From contig NZ_CALMFB010000014.1 in the NCBI RefSeq assembly GCF_937863155.1, positions 1-63,187 of the forward strand: a DNA stretch of 63,187 nucleotides, given 5' to 3'. Of the stretch, positions 46,407 to 56,741 are shown one piece after another. The notes beneath the pieces were generated by a model. The model saw only the letters and a program-made list of their open reading frames with translations, ran no database searches and was not told the origin of the DNA. The position numbers and the translations under genes were made by a program. The stretch comes from an uncultured Brevundimonas sp. GTDB taxonomy: Bacteria > Pseudomonadota > Alphaproteobacteria > Caulobacterales > Caulobacteraceae. Each line of letters starts with the position of its first letter. Position 1 is the stretch's first letter.

Positions 46407-47531
46407 TTACACCGCCGCCCGGATCTGCAGGTCGTCGCGTTCCGGGATCAGAACGCCTTCCATGATGCGCGCGATGCGGGCCGAGGCGTGGCCGTCGCCG
46501 AAGGGGCTTACGGCGCGCACCATCTCCATGCGCTGCGGCTCATTGGTCATCAGGGCCGTCGCCTCGCGCAGGATGGCGTCGGGATCGACCCCGACCAGGC
46601 GGGCCACGCCGGCTTCGACCGCTTCCATCCGCTCGGTAGATTCGCGCAGCACCAGAACCGGGGCGCCGAACACGGGCGCCTCTTCCTGGACCCCGCCGGA
46701 ATCGGACAGGACCAGGGTGGCGCTTTTCAGCTGGGCGATGAAGACGGGGTAATCCAACGGGCCGATGATCCGAATGCGGGGCTGGTCGCCAAGATAGGCC
46801 CAAACCCGTTCTTTCAGCAGGGGATTCGCGTGGGCGACGAAGACGATCTCCACATCCGGCAGGCGGTCGCGCAGGGCGATCAGCGCCTGGAGCACGCCCT
46901 CCAGACCCGTCTCCCAGTTCTCGCGCCGGTGCAGGGTCACCAGGATGCGGCGCAGGCCGTCGGTCAGGGGCGCCGGCGTGATCCGGTCGCCCATCAGGCG
47001 CACGGTGTCGATGCCGGTGTTGCCGGTGATGTGGATGCGGTCCGGCGCCACGCCGGCGCGCTTCAGATTGTCGGCCGCCGCCTGGGTCGGCGCGAAATGC
47101 ACGGCCGCCAGTTGGCCCACGACACAGCGCCAGGCCTCTTCGGGGAAGGGGCGGTCCAGGTCGAAGGTGCGCAGGCCCGCCTCGACATGGCCCACTGGAA
47201 TGCGGCGGGCGAAGCCGGCCATGGCCCCGGCGCCGGTGCTGGAGGTGTCGCCCTGAACCAGAACCATGTCGGGATCGATCCGCGCGAAGGCGTCGTCCAG
47301 CCGATCCATGATCTGGGCGAACCGGCCGCCGACCGACCGTTCCGGCGACGGCGGCGCCAGGCGCACGTCCGGCGTGACGCCCAGGTCCAGCAGGGCCTGG
47401 CGGTTCAGCTCGCCCTGCTGTTCGGTGGAGACCCACACCGGTTCGAACCGGCTGTGCGCCTTCAGCGCCGCATGCACGGGCGCCATTTTGATGACTTCCG
47501 GGCGGGTGCCCGCGACGATGGCGACCTTCAT
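46407..47531 (-). CDS. wecB: UDP-N-acetylglucosamine 2-epimerase (non-hydrolysing)
   Basis: A 374-residue cytoplasmic epimerase that makes UDP-ManNAc from UDP-GlcNAc. GTRPEVIKM at the N-terminus, VQGDTSSTGAGAM, VGHVEAGLRTFD, TLHRRENWE and SDSGGVQEEAPVFGAPVLVLRESTER are all family motifs. It is the first gene of the nfr operon and should supply the sugar donor to NfrB. The 243 bp upstream hold the operon's promoter region. Confidence 0.93.
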   Translation of the reverse strand: MKVAIVAGTRPEVIKMAPVHAALKAHSRFEPVWVSTEQQGELNRQALLDLGVTPDVRLAPPSPERSVGGRFAQIMDRLDDAFARIDPDMVLVQGDTSSTGAGAMAGFARRIPVGHVEAGLRTFDLDRPFPEEAWRCVVGQLAAVHFAPTQAAADNLKRAGVAPDRIHITGNTGIDTVRLMGDRITPAPLTDGLRRILVTLHRRENWETGLEGVLQALIALRDRLPDVEIVFVAHANPLLKERVWAYLGDQPRIRIIGPLDYPVFIAQLKSATLVLSDSGGVQEEAPVFGAPVLVLRESTERMEAVEAGVARLVGVDPDAILREATALMTNEPQRMEMVRAVSPFGDGHASARIARIMEGVLIPERDDLQIRAAV

Positions 47532-47774
47532 GGTCTAGCCCCCCACTCAAACGCCGTTATCGGCGTCGAGGTGGGGAATGGCTGAGCCCGGAAGAACCGA
47601 ACCTGACACGGCCGTTGTCCGGCGTTCATACTCGCAACTGACACTTACTGACTCAAGTTATGGACGCTGCCCCCTAAGGCGTCGGCCATCACCGAACCGC
47701 GATTATCCAACCTTTGCTTGTGTTCGACAAGATTGAAAAATCTATGGTTTCCGCTTTCAACGGGCGCGGGAATA

Positions 47775-48185
47775 TTAACCCTGTAGTTGCGACGCAAGAG
47801 GCGAAACGTCGTAGCCGGCGGCCGCGGCGCGGGCGATGATTTCGTCGGCGGGGCGCTGGCCCGCCTGTGACAAGGCCCACATGAAGGTGGTGCGCGTGCC
47901 GGACCGGCAGAAGCCGAACACCGGTCCCGGCAGGGTCTCCAGCGCCTCGGAGAAGCGCGCGACCTCTTCGGCCGGAAAGGCGCCGCGCACCGGAATATGC
48001 ACAAAGGCCAGACCCGCCGCTTCCGCTGCCTGGCGCACCTGATCGGCCGTGGGCTGGTCCGGCTCTTCGCCATCGGGGCGGTTGGAGATCACCGCGCCAT
48101 AGCCGCGCCCCGCAATGGACGGCAGGTCCTCCAGCCGGATCTGGGGCGAGACGTGCAGACGCTCTTCGAGGGTGCGGATGTCCAT
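47775..48185 (-). CDS. DUF442/TIGR01244-family phosphatase-like protein
   Basis: A 136-residue protein of the beta-lactamase hydrolase-like N-terminal domain (TIGR01244). The dual-specificity phosphatase P-loop reads FGFCRSGTRTTFMWAL, with the Cys and Arg of C-x5-R. N-terminal DIRTLEERLHVSPQI is family-typical. In other bacteria it is fused or linked to sulfide-oxidising enzymes; here it stands alone. I start at the ATG at 48185; an ATG at 48206 is also possible. It is divergent from the chemotaxis operon. Confidence 0.8.
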   Translation of the reverse strand: MDIRTLEERLHVSPQIRLEDLPSIAGRGYGAVISNRPDGEEPDQPTADQVRQAAEAAGLAFVHIPVRGAFPAEEVARFSEALETLPGPVFGFCRSGTRTTFMWALSQAGQRPADEIIARAAAAGYDVSPLASQLQG

Positions 48186-48333
48186 GGCGGCCTTTGCTCC
48201 TGTCACCTTCGTGCATACGCCGACGAGCGGGCGGGCGAAACTGCGGCGGATGGTTTCAGGGTGAAATGAAATGCAACCATAGGTTTAAACGACTCGCTCA
48301 TGGTGAACGCGATCCATCATCGCGGGACGCCAG

Positions 48334-50367
48334 ATGTCAGACCAGATCGCCCTTCAGGAACGCCTGTCCTTCGTCGGCTTGGACGCCGACGCCCAATCCA
48401 CCCTGGCGCGCAGCCAGCCGGTCGTGGCCGGGGCTTTGCCGGCCAGTCTGGACGCCTTCTACGACCAGGTCCGGCGCTATCCCGAAGTGGCGCGCTTCTT
48501 CGACGGCGAAGGGCGGATCGCCGGGGCCAAGGCGGCGCAGGAGCGGCACTGGGCCGGCATCGCCGCGGGCCGGTTCGACGGCGCCTATCTGGATAGCGTC
48601 CAGCGCATCGGCGCCACCCACGCCCGCATTGGATTGGAGCCGCGCTGGTACATCGGCGGCTATGCTCTGGTTCTGGACGGACTGATCCAGGCGCTGGTGC
48701 GCGACCATGCGGCCGGGCGTTCGCGCTGGGGCCGGGCCGACGACGGCGCCGCTCTGGGCCGGACGCTGGGCGCGGTGGTCAAGGCGGCCATGATCGACAT
48801 GGACTTCGTCATCTCCACCTATCTGGAAGCGGCCGAGAGCGCGCGCGCCCAGGCCGAGGCGGCCAGCAAGGCGGCCCAGGAGGAAACCCGCCGCGCCATG
48901 GAGACTATGCAGGGCCTGGTCACCGCCGTGGACACCGCCCAGGCGGTGATCGAGTTCGACCCCGACGGCCGCATCCTGAAGGCCAACGACGCCTTCCTTA
49001 AGACCATGGGCTATGGCCTGGACGAGATCGTGGGCCAGCACCACCGCATGTTCGTGGACCGCGAATACGGCCGCAGCGACGACTATCGCGCCTTCTGGAA
49101 ACAGCTGCGGCTGGGCAAGGCCTCGACCGAGAAATTCACCCGCTTCGACAAGCACGGCCGCAAGGTCATGCTGCTGGCGACCTATTGCCCGATCCCCGGC
49201 GCGGACGGCGTGCCCGAGAAGGTGGTCAAGCTGGCCACCGACATCACCGCCATCGAGGCCGAGCGCGAGGCGGCGAACGAGGCCCAGGCCCTGGTGGTCG
49301 GCGAAACCGCCCGCGCCCTGGCCAGCGTGGCCGAAGGCGACCTGACGGCGCGGATCACGGCGGCCTTCGACGGCGATTATGAACAGCTGAAGACCGACTT
49401 CAACGCCGCCATGGGTCGGATGGAGGCGGCGATGTCCGAGATCGCCTCGAACACGACCGCCATGCGTTCGGGCGCCGGCGAAATCAGTCAGGCGGCCGAC
49501 GACCTGTCGCGCCGCACCGAACAGCAGGCCGCGACCCTGGAGCAGACCGCCGCCGCTCTGGACCAGATCACCGCCACGGTGCGCAAGACGGCCGAGGGCG
49601 CCGGACGCGCGGGTCAGGCGGTGCAGGCGGCGCGCGACGACGCCGAACGCTCGGGCGAGGTGGTGACCCGCGCGGTCCAGGCCATGGGCGACATCGAACG
49701 CTCGGCCGACCAGATCAGCCAGATCATCGGCGTGATCGACGAGATCGCCTTCCAGACCAATCTGCTGGCCCTGAACGCCGGCGTCGAGGCGGCGCGGGCG
49801 GGCGATGCGGGCAAGGGGTTCGCGGTCGTGGCGTCCGAGGTGCGGGCCCTGGCCCAGCGCTCGGCCGAGGCGGCCAAGGAGATCAAGTCGCTGATCTCGG
49901 CCTCGACCACCCAGGTCAAGGCGGGCGTCGGACTGGTGGGCGAAACGGGCCAGGCCCTGACCGCCATCGTCGGCAAGGTGCAGGAGATCAACGGCCTGAT
50001 GGCCGAAATCACCGCCTCGGCCCAGGAACAGTCGACCGCCCTGGGCCAGGTCAACACCGCCGTGAACCAGATGGATCAGGCGACCCAGCAGAATGCGGCC
50101 ATGGTCGAGCAATCGACCGCCGCCAGCCACAGCCTGACCCAGGAAAGCGAACAGCTGGCGCGGCTGGTCGGGCGGTTCCGGCTGTCGTCCTCGGCCGCCG
50201 CGGCGCCGGTCGCGGCCCCCGCGCCGGCCGAGAACCCGGCTTTGCAACAGCCCCGCTCGCGCATCGCCGAGTTCGCCCGCGAATGGTCGGCGCCGCGCAC
50301 CGCACCGCGCACCAACGGCGCCCTGGCCTTGAAGCCCAGCGCCGAAGCCGAGTGGGAGGAGTTCTGA
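48334..50367 (+). CDS. Soluble globin-PAS methyl-accepting chemotaxis protein
   Basis: A 677-residue receptor without transmembrane helices. Order: protoglobin (globin-coupled sensor) about 1-165, with the proximal His in [18 protein letters not shown]; coiled linker to 200; PAS domain about 195-305 ([33 protein letters not shown]); HAMP-like segment about 325-375; signalling domain with the hairpin tip [36 protein letters not shown]. The last five residues, EWEEF, match the CheR/CheB docking pentapeptide. It should sense oxygen or redox with haem. First gene of the che operon. Confidence 0.93.
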   Translation: MSDQIALQERLSFVGLDADAQSTLARSQPVVAGALPASLDAFYDQVRRYPEVARFFDGEGRIAGAKAAQERHWAGIAAGRFDGAYLDSVQRIGATHARIGLEPRWYIGGYALVLDGLIQALVRDHAAGRSRWGRADDGAALGRTLGAVVKAAMIDMDFVISTYLEAAESARAQAEAASKAAQEETRRAMETMQGLVTAVDTAQAVIEFDPDGRILKANDAFLKTMGYGLDEIVGQHHRMFVDREYGRSDDYRAFWKQLRLGKASTEKFTRFDKHGRKVMLLATYCPIPGADGVPEKVVKLATDITAIEAEREAANEAQALVVGETARALASVAEGDLTARITAAFDGDYEQLKTDFNAAMGRMEAAMSEIASNTTAMRSGAGEISQAADDLSRRTEQQAATLEQTAAALDQITATVRKTAEGAGRAGQAVQAARDDAERSGEVVTRAVQAMGDIERSADQISQIIGVIDEIAFQTNLLALNAGVEAARAGDAGKGFAVVASEVRALAQRSAEAAKEIKSLISASTTQVKAGVGLVGETGQALTAIVGKVQEINGLMAEITASAQEQSTALGQVNTAVNQMDQATQQNAAMVEQSTAASHSLTQESEQLARLVGRFRLSSSAAAAPVAAPAPAENPALQQPRSRIAEFAREWSAPRTAPRTNGALALKPSAEAEWEEF

Positions 50368-50639
50368 TGACCGCCGTCTATGGGCTGCCTGACCGGCTGG
50401 AGGGCGCGGGTCTGACGGCGGTGCGCGACGCCATCCTGGGTTTCAGGGGACAGGATCTGGACCTGGACGGCGCCGGCGTGACGCGGATGAACGGCCTGGG
50501 TCTGCAACTGCTGCTGTCGGCCTTCCGCACCTGGGGCCAGGACGGGCGACGCCTGCGCCTGACCGATCCGTCGGCGCCGGTGCTGGACGCCTTCACCCGC
50601 CTGGATCTTCAGACCGCCGTGAACGGAGACGCCGCGTGA
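50367..50639 (+). CDS. cheX: STAS-domain protein (CheX position of the Caulobacter che cluster)
   Basis: A 90-residue single STAS domain (LTAVRDAILGFRGQDLDLDGAGVTRMNGLGLQLLLSAF), like anti-sigma-factor antagonists. The expected phosphorylatable Ser position is Asn (RMNGLGLQ), so it may not be regulated by phosphorylation. It overlaps the MCP stop (ATGA) and the cheY start. It holds the position called cheX in C. crescentus as I recall; it is not the CheX phosphatase of other bacteria. Confidence 0.75.
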   Translation: MTAVYGLPDRLEGAGLTAVRDAILGFRGQDLDLDGAGVTRMNGLGLQLLLSAFRTWGQDGRRLRLTDPSAPVLDAFTRLDLQTAVNGDAA

Positions 50640-51001
50640 GCAAGCTGGTTCTGACCGTCGACGACAGCCGCACCATGCGCGACATGCTGAAACTGGCGCT
50701 GAACGACGCGGCCTTCACCGTGGTGCAGGCAGTGGACGGCGCCCACGGGCTGGAGGTGCTGAAAGACAGCGCGCCGGACGTCATCATCACCGACATCAAC
50801 ATGCCCAACCTGGATGGTTTCGGCTTCATCGAGGGGGTGCGACGCGATGCGCGCCACGGCGCCACGCCGATCCTGGTGCTGACCACCGAAAGCGACCCCG
50901 ACAAGAAACAGCGCGCGCGCCAGGCGGGGGCCACCGGCTGGATCGTCAAGCCGTTCGACCCGGAAAAGCTGGTCGAGGCGGTGCGGCGGGTGGCGGCCTG
51001 A
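50636..51001 (+). CDS. cheY: Chemotaxis response regulator CheY (first copy)
   Basis: A 121-residue receiver domain starting with GTG. The acidic pair is in LTVDDSRTMRD, the phosphoacceptor in VIITDINMPNLDGF, the Thr in LTTESD, and the Lys in WIVKPFDPEKLV. It is regulated by CheA, whose gene follows 4 bp later. It is one of two plain CheY genes in the operon, as in Caulobacter. Confidence 0.92.
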   Translation: MSKLVLTVDDSRTMRDMLKLALNDAAFTVVQAVDGAHGLEVLKDSAPDVIITDINMPNLDGFGFIEGVRRDARHGATPILVLTTESDPDKKQRARQAGATGWIVKPFDPEKLVEAVRRVAA

Positions 51002-51005
51002 TCCG

Positions 51006-53111
51006 ATGAGCGTCGATCCGATGGAGGCGATCCGGGCCACCTTCTTCCAGGAGTGCGACGAACTGCTGTCGGACCTGGAGGCGGGCCTGCTGGATCTGCA
51101 AACCGGGGCCGGGGACGGCGAGACGGTCAACGCCGTGTTCCGCGCCGTCCATTCGGTCAAGGGCGGGGCCGGGGCGTTCGGCCTGGACGATCTGGTGCGG
51201 TTCGCCCACGTATTCGAGACCACGCTGGACGAGGTGCGGACCGGGCGTCTGGCCGCCGGGCCGGACGAGACCGCCCTGATGCTGCGCGCCGCCGACGTGC
51301 TGAGCGACCATGTCACCGCGGCCAAGGGCGGCCCGGCCGTGGACCAGACGGCGGCCGCCGTCGTCGCGGGCGAGCTGGAACGGCTGGCGGGCGTCGAGGC
51401 TGGCGGCGGCGCGGCCGATGAGGAGCCGGATTTCGGCTTTGTCCCGGCCGCCCTGTCGCTGGACGAACCTTCGGGCGCGACGGGCGAATGGCGGGTGCGC
51501 TTCACGCCTCTGGCGGCGCTTTATCGCAACGCCAACGACGGCCTGCTGCTGCTGCGCGAGCTGGAGCGGCTGGGAGACGTCGAGGCCCGGCTGGATATGG
51601 ACGCCCTGACCGGCCTGGACGCCTTCGACGCCGAAACGCCGCTGCTGACGTTTCAGGTTCAGCTGACGGCGGGGCCGGAGGTGGACGAGGCCCGCATCCG
51701 CGAGGTGTTCGAGTTCGTCGAGGGCGATTGCGACCTGACGATCACGGCGCCGGACGCCGGCGGCGATGCGGACACCGAGGCCCTGCTGGCCCGGCTGATG
51801 CTGGAGGCGACGCCGGTCGAAGCTGCGCCCGTCACGGCGGCGGAAACGCCTGTCGCGGTGGCGGCCGCTCCGTCGTCGGGCGGCGGCGAGCCGTTGGTAC
51901 AGACCACCATCCGCGTCGATCTGGAGCGGGTGGATCGGCTGATCGATCTGGTCGGCGAACTGGTCATCAACCAGGCCATGCTGGCCCAGCGGGTCAATGA
52001 GGCGGGCCTGGCGCGCAACGGCGCCGTGGCGGTGGGCCTGGACGACCTGGAGCAGCTGACGCGCGAGATTCAGGACAGCGTCATGGCCATCCGCGCCCAG
52101 CCGGTGAAGTCGGTGTTCCAGCGCATGCCGCGCCTGGTGCGCGAGGTCGCGGCCGCCACCGGCAAGCGGGTGCGTCTGGTCACCGACGGGGAAGGCACCG
52201 AGGTGGACAAGACGGTGATCGAACGGTTGTCCGAGCCGATCACCCACATGATCCGCAACGCCATCGACCACGGGCTGGAGGCGCCCGAGGCGCGCCATGC
52301 CGCCGGCAAGGCCGAGGAGGGGACCGTCCGCCTCAGCGCCCAGCACCGATCCGGCCGCATCGTCATCGAGGTGGCGGACGATGGGCGCGGGATTGACCGC
52401 GAGCGGGTGCGGGCCATCGCCGTGGACCGGGGCGTGATCGCCGCCGACGCCGTGCTGACCGACGAAGAGATCGACAATCTGATCTTCGCCCCCGGCTTTT
52501 CGACCGCCGAGGCGGTGTCCGACATCTCGGGCCGGGGCGTGGGCATGGATGTGGTCAAACGCTCGATCCAGGCCCTGGGCGGGCGGATCGTCATCACCTC
52601 GCGGCCGGGTCTGGGCTCGACCTTCACCCTCAGCCTGCCGCTGACGCTGGCGGTGCTGGACGGCATGGTGGTGACCGTGGGCGATCACACGCTGGTGGTG
52701 CCCATCAGCGTCATCGTCGAGACGCTGCAGCCCAAGGCCGCCGACATCCGTCCGCTGGGGCCGGGCGGAACCGTGCTGGCGGTGCGCGGCGGCCATGCGC
52801 CCCTGATCGACATCGGCGGGGTTCTGGGCTGGCGTGGCGCTGCGGCCGAGGGCCCGCCGGGCGGCGTCACCCTGCTGGTCGAAAGCGAGCTGGGCGGGCT
52901 GGCGGCGCTGCGGGTCGACGCCATCCAGGGCCAGCGTCAGGTCGTGATCAAGAGCCTGGAGCAGAACTATCGCCAGGTCGAAGGCGTCGCCGCCGCCACC
53001 ATTCTGGGTGACGGGCGGGTGGCGCTGATCCTGGATGTGGACGGCCTGATCGCCACGCGCCGCCGCGCCGGTTCCGCCCCTCGACCGCAACCCCTCGCAC
53101 AGGCCAGCTGA
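51006..53111 (+). CDS. cheA: Chemotaxis histidine kinase CheA
   Basis: A 701-residue kinase. The Hpt domain has the phospho-His at residue 49 ([13 protein letters not shown]). A P2-like region follows (about 160-260), then dimerisation (about 300-370; [12 protein letters not shown]), an ATPase domain (N-box [13 protein letters not shown]1 [10 protein letters not shown]2 [11 protein letters not shown]) and a C-terminal CheW-like domain. It receives signals from the globin-PAS MCP and phosphorylates CheY and CheB. Confidence 0.95.
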   Translation: MSVDPMEAIRATFFQECDELLSDLEAGLLDLQTGAGDGETVNAVFRAVHSVKGGAGAFGLDDLVRFAHVFETTLDEVRTGRLAAGPDETALMLRAADVLSDHVTAAKGGPAVDQTAAAVVAGELERLAGVEAGGGAADEEPDFGFVPAALSLDEPSGATGEWRVRFTPLAALYRNANDGLLLLRELERLGDVEARLDMDALTGLDAFDAETPLLTFQVQLTAGPEVDEARIREVFEFVEGDCDLTITAPDAGGDADTEALLARLMLEATPVEAAPVTAAETPVAVAAAPSSGGGEPLVQTTIRVDLERVDRLIDLVGELVINQAMLAQRVNEAGLARNGAVAVGLDDLEQLTREIQDSVMAIRAQPVKSVFQRMPRLVREVAAATGKRVRLVTDGEGTEVDKTVIERLSEPITHMIRNAIDHGLEAPEARHAAGKAEEGTVRLSAQHRSGRIVIEVADDGRGIDRERVRAIAVDRGVIAADAVLTDEEIDNLIFAPGFSTAEAVSDISGRGVGMDVVKRSIQALGGRIVITSRPGLGSTFTLSLPLTLAVLDGMVVTVGDHTLVVPISVIVETLQPKAADIRPLGPGGTVLAVRGGHAPLIDIGGVLGWRGAAAEGPPGGVTLLVESELGGLAALRVDAIQGQRQVVIKSLEQNYRQVEGVAAATILGDGRVALILDVDGLIATRRRAGSAPRPQPLAQAS

Positions 53112-53119
53112 GAGCCGTC

Positions 53120-53578
53120 ATGAGCCAGACCGACACGCCCCCCCGCGAACTGATCGCCTTCCGCATCGGGGACCAGGAATTCTGCGTCGACATCCGCGCC
53201 GTGCGCGAGATCCGCGGCTGGTCGCCGGCCACCCCCCTGCCGCTGGCGCCGGCCTATGTGCGGGGGGTCATCAACCTGCGCGGAGCGGTGCTGCCCATCG
53301 TCGATCTGGGCGCGCGGCTGGGCCTGGGGACGACCGAGCCGGAGGCGCGGCACGTCATCATCGTGGCCCGTGTCGGTCTGAGGACCGTCGGCCTTCTGGT
53401 CGAGGCGGTGTCCGACATCCTGGGCGTGGCCGAGGAGATGATCCAGCCGACGCCGGACATCGCCTGCGAGGTGGTGCGCGCCTTCGTCAAGGGCGTCATT
53501 CCCGTGGATGGCCGGATGATCAGCTTGATCGCCCTGGACGGTCTGTTGCCCGAGACCGAGGTCGAGGAGGCGGCATGA
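53120..53578 (+). CDS. cheW: Chemotaxis coupling protein CheW
   Basis: A 152-residue SH3-like coupling protein. It shows [21 protein letters not shown] near the N-terminus, then [22 protein letters not shown]. It bridges the MCP and CheA in the signalling array. It starts 8 bp after cheA and overlaps cheR by 4 bp. Confidence 0.95.
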   Translation: MSQTDTPPRELIAFRIGDQEFCVDIRAVREIRGWSPATPLPLAPAYVRGVINLRGAVLPIVDLGARLGLGTTEPEARHVIIVARVGLRTVGLLVEAVSDILGVAEEMIQPTPDIACEVVRAFVKGVIPVDGRMISLIALDGLLPETEVEEAA

Positions 53579-54432
53579 GCGCCCTGCGCCAGACCGCATC
53601 GCCGACCGTGCTTGTGGACGGCGAGTTTCCGTTCACCCAGGCGGATTTCGACGCCATCGCGGCCATCCTATACGACGTCTCGGGCATCCATCTGCAACCG
53701 GCCAAGGCGACCCTGGTCTATTCGCGCCTGGCCAAGCGGCTGCGGGTGCTGGGGCTGGACGACTTCGCCGCCTATCGCGCGCGGCTGGACGGGCCGCAGG
53801 CGGCCGACGAGCGCGCGGCCCTGCTCAGCGCCCTGACCACCAATGTCACCCGCTTCTTCCGTGAACCGCATCATTTCGACCTGCTGCGCCGCCAGGTGCG
53901 ACAGGCCCTGGCGCCGGCCGCGCGGGCCGGTGGGCGGGTGCGGCTGTGGTCGGCGGGGTGTTCGCTGGGGCACGAGCCCTATTCCATGGCCATGGCGGTG
54001 CTGGCCGAACTGCCCGAGGCGGCCGAGCTGAACGTGCGCATCCTGGCGACCGACATCGACCCCCAGGTCGTCGCCCACGCCCGCGCCGCCGACTATTCCG
54101 AAGACGATCTGGCCCCGACGCCGCCCGATCTGGCCGCGCGCGGACTGGTGCGAAAGGACGGCCGCACCCGCATCGCCGACGATGCGCGCGCCCTGGTGCG
54201 GTTCGGGGTGCTGAACCTGCATGCCGACTGGCCGATGACCGGCGTGTTCGACGCCATCTTCTGCCGCAACGTGGCCATCTATTTCGACGACGCGACCCAG
54301 GCGAAACTGTGGACCCGGTTCGCCCAGCGGCTGACCCCGGCGGGGCGGCTGTACATCGGCCATTCCGAGCGGGCCGAGACGCCGTTGCTGACGCCCGACG
54401 GCCTGACCGTCTATCGCCGGAGCGACGCATGA
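53575..54432 (+). CDS. cheR: Chemotaxis methyltransferase CheR
   Basis: A 285-residue S-adenosylmethionine-dependent glutamate methyltransferase. It has an N-terminal all-helical domain, then [14 protein letters not shown], the SAM site [35 protein letters not shown] and the motif [10 protein letters not shown]. The beta-subdomain should bind the MCP's EWEEF tail. Overlaps cheB by 4 bp. Confidence 0.95.
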   Translation: MSALRQTASPTVLVDGEFPFTQADFDAIAAILYDVSGIHLQPAKATLVYSRLAKRLRVLGLDDFAAYRARLDGPQAADERAALLSALTTNVTRFFREPHHFDLLRRQVRQALAPAARAGGRVRLWSAGCSLGHEPYSMAMAVLAELPEAAELNVRILATDIDPQVVAHARAADYSEDDLAPTPPDLAARGLVRKDGRTRIADDARALVRFGVLNLHADWPMTGVFDAIFCRNVAIYFDDATQAKLWTRFAQRLTPAGRLYIGHSERAETPLLTPDGLTVYRRSDA

Positions 54433-55460
54433 GGCCGCGCCGCGTCGTCATCGTCGACGATTCCCCGACCATGCGCGCCCTGATCCGCGCTGCCCTGGAT
54501 CGTCATCCGGGGCTGGAGGTGGTGGGCGAGGCGGGCGACCCGCTGCAGGCGCGCGAGGCGATCCGCGCCCTGGCGCCCGATGTCCTGACGCTGGACGTCG
54601 AAATGCCCAATATGAACGGGCTGGAGTTCCTGGACCGGCTGATGCGGCTGCGACCCATGCCGGTGGTCATGGTCTCGACCCTGACGCAGCGGGGGGCGGA
54701 TGCGACCCTGGCGGCGCTGGAGCTGGGGGCCGTCGACTGCGTGGGCAAGCCGACCTCGACCCAGCCGGGGGCCTTCGACGCCCTGGCCGCCATCGTGGCG
54801 GCGGCGGCCGAGGCGCGGGTGTCGGCCCGCCCGGCCGCGCCCCCTGCGGTCGAACGCCCCGCCGCCTATCGCCCCGGCGACCGGGTGGTGGCCATCGGCG
54901 CCTCAACCGGCGGGGTGGAGGCGCTGATGACCGTGCTGGGCGCCTTTCCGGCCGACTGTCCGCCCACGGTGGTGACCCAGCACATGCCCGCCGCCTTCAC
55001 CGGCGGTTTCGCCGCCCGGCTGGACCGCGCCTGCGCGCCGCGCGTGGTGGAGGCCCAGGACGGCCAGGCCCTGCGCCCCGGCTGGGTCCACATCGCACCG
55101 GGCGGCGCACGCCATATGCAGGTGCGCGGCGCCGGGTCGAACCTGACGATCCATCTGTCGGAAGGCGATCTGGTCAGCGGCCATCGCCCGTCTGTCGATG
55201 TGCTGTTCGGGTCGTTGGCCGAGGCGGCCGGCGCGCGCGCCATCGGCCTGCTGATGACCGGCATGGGCCGCGACGGGGCCGAGGGCCTGATGGCCATCCG
55301 CAGTGCGGGCGGCGCCACCTTCGGCCAGGACGAGGCCACCTGTGTCGTCTTCGGCATGCCCCGCGTCGCCGCCGAGATCGGCGCCGTCCAGACCCAGTTG
55401 CCCCTTCATCGCCTCGCCCCGGCCGTCCTGGCCGCGGCCGCCCGGAAAGGAACCGCCTGA
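54429..55460 (+). CDS. cheB: Chemotaxis methylesterase CheB
   Basis: A 343-residue two-domain protein. The receiver domain has phosphoacceptor Asp56 ([12 protein letters not shown]). After an Ala/Pro linker, the methylesterase domain has Ser159 in GASTGG, His185 in TQHMP and the Asp in [12 protein letters not shown]. It removes methyl groups from the MCP after CheA phosphorylation. The ATG at 54429 overlaps the cheR stop; the frame upstream is only a shadow. Confidence 0.95.
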   Translation: MRPRRVVIVDDSPTMRALIRAALDRHPGLEVVGEAGDPLQAREAIRALAPDVLTLDVEMPNMNGLEFLDRLMRLRPMPVVMVSTLTQRGADATLAALELGAVDCVGKPTSTQPGAFDALAAIVAAAAEARVSARPAAPPAVERPAAYRPGDRVVAIGASTGGVEALMTVLGAFPADCPPTVVTQHMPAAFTGGFAARLDRACAPRVVEAQDGQALRPGWVHIAPGGARHMQVRGAGSNLTIHLSEGDLVSGHRPSVDVLFGSLAEAAGARAIGLLMTGMGRDGAEGLMAIRSAGGATFGQDEATCVVFGMPRVAAEIGAVQTQLPLHRLAPAVLAAAARKGTA

Positions 55461-55849
55461 TGCCCGCCGCCGCCGCGCTGAAAGTTCTGGTCGTCGACGA
55501 TCAGCAGACCATCCGCGCCCTGGTCCGCAATGGCCTGCGCGAACTGGGCATCGTCGATGTGCGCGACGCCGTGGACGGCGAGGATGGCCTGCGCCAGCTG
55601 TTGTCCGCGCCCGCCAATCTGGTGATTTCGGACTACAACATGCCCAAGCTCGACGGGTTGGGCCTGCTGCGGGCCGTGCGGTCGGCGCCCCAGCTGAAGG
55701 GCGTCGGCTTCATCATGCTGACCGGGCGCGCCGATGGCGATCTGGTCCAGCGAGCGGTGCAGTTCGGGGTCAACAACTATCTGGTCAAGCCTTTCACCGT
55801 GGCCACCCTGCGTCAGAAGATCGAGGGCGTTTACGGGGCGCTGACGTGA
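55460..55849 (+). CDS. cheY: Chemotaxis response regulator CheY (second copy)
   Basis: A 129-residue receiver domain. It has LVVDDQQTIRALVRNGL, phosphoacceptor LVISDYNMPKLDGL, LTGRAD, and the Lys in NNYLVKPFTVATL. In Caulobacter the second CheY is the main motor regulator as I recall. It overlaps cheB by one base and cheD by four. Confidence 0.92.
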   Translation: MPAAAALKVLVVDDQQTIRALVRNGLRELGIVDVRDAVDGEDGLRQLLSAPANLVISDYNMPKLDGLGLLRAVRSAPQLKGVGFIMLTGRADGDLVQRAVQFGVNNYLVKPFTVATLRQKIEGVYGALT

Positions 55850-56400
55850 CGGCGCGACCGGCGACCTTTCACGCGCGGCGCCTGCATGTGGTCCAGGGCG
55901 GCCAGGCGGTCAGCGACGACCCGGAGGTGTGCCTGACCACCCTGTTGGGCAGTTGCGTCTCGGCCTGTCTGTGGGACGAAACGGCGGGGGTGGGGGGCAT
56001 GAACCACTTTCTGCTGCCCGAGGCGCCGGATGGCGCGTCTGAGGGCGCGGCGACCGACCGGCGCTATGGCGTCCAGGCGATGGAACTGCTGATCAACGCC
56101 CTGCTGGCGCGGGGGGCGCGGCGCGACCGCATCCGGGCCAAGGTGTTCGGCGGCGGACGGATGACGGCGGGCATGATGGATATCGGCGCGCGCAACGCCG
56201 CCTTCGTGCGCCGCTTCCTGAACGACGAGGACATTGTGGTCGAGGCCGCCAGCCTGGGCGGCGATGCGGCCCGGCGCATCCAGTTCTGGCCCACCACCGG
56301 CCGGGCGCGCCAGCACCGGGTCGATGGATCGGGCCTGGCCGCGCAGGAGCGGCCCGCGGCGGCGCCGGCCACCGGCAGCGGCGAGGTGGAGCTGTTCTGA
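55846..56400 (+). CDS. cheD: Chemoreceptor glutamine deamidase CheD
   Basis: A 184-residue protein starting with GTG. The catalytic Cys and His sit in TTLLGSCVSACLWDETAGVGGMNHFLLP, with the Thr of the triad in the same block. The C-terminal KVFGGGRMT and NAAFVRRFLNDEDIVVEAASLGGDAARRI are typical. CheD deamidates receptor glutamines. Confidence 0.92.
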   Translation: MTARPATFHARRLHVVQGGQAVSDDPEVCLTTLLGSCVSACLWDETAGVGGMNHFLLPEAPDGASEGAATDRRYGVQAMELLINALLARGARRDRIRAKVFGGGRMTAGMMDIGARNAAFVRRFLNDEDIVVEAASLGGDAARRIQFWPTTGRARQHRVDGSGLAAQERPAAAPATGSGEVELF

Positions 56401-56741
56401 TGTCGCCGGCCCTGACCCGACTGATGCTGGCCCTGCGCGACGAACTGTCGGACTGGGCCGCCGCGTCCGAACGGCTGGAGACGGTCATCGGCGACGCCCT
56501 GGACGGGCGCAGGCTGAAAGCGCAGCAGATGGCGGCGGTGCAGTCGCTGGACGGGCTGAGCCAGCATCTGCGCCAGCTGTCGCAGCTGTGCGGCGACCTG
56601 GGCCAGGGCACTGGCGACGAGGCCGAGGCCCGCATCGCCGCCGCCGTTGGACGGCTGAACCTGGGCGACCTGGGGCGGCGGCTGGAGGGCGCGGGGGTCG
56701 CGGAGATGCAGGCGTCAGCAGGGGAGGCCGAGCTGTGGTGA
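56400..56741 (+). CDS. cheU: Small helical protein in the cheU position
   Basis: A 113-residue, Leu/Ala/Gln-rich, probably all-helical soluble protein (LMLALRDELSDWAAASERLE; LDGLSQHLRQLSQLCGDLG). It has no enzyme motif. It lies between cheD and the third CheY-like gene, where C. crescentus has cheU, and ends in an LW dipeptide. The name is by position only. Confidence 0.55.
   Translation: MSPALTRLMLALRDELSDWAAASERLETVIGDALDGRRLKAQQMAAVQSLDGLSQHLRQLSQLCGDLGQGTGDEAEARIAAAVGRLNLGDLGRRLEGAGVAEMQASAGEAELW

Noticed and set aside
48270-48333. CtrA box (TTAA-N7-TTAA) upstream of the che operon
   Set aside because: GTTTAAAC occurs, but the second half-site is not present at the right spacing.
48337-50247. 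Long minus-strand open frame opposite the chemoreceptor
   Set aside because: His/Arg/Gly-rich shadow of the MCP coding frame.
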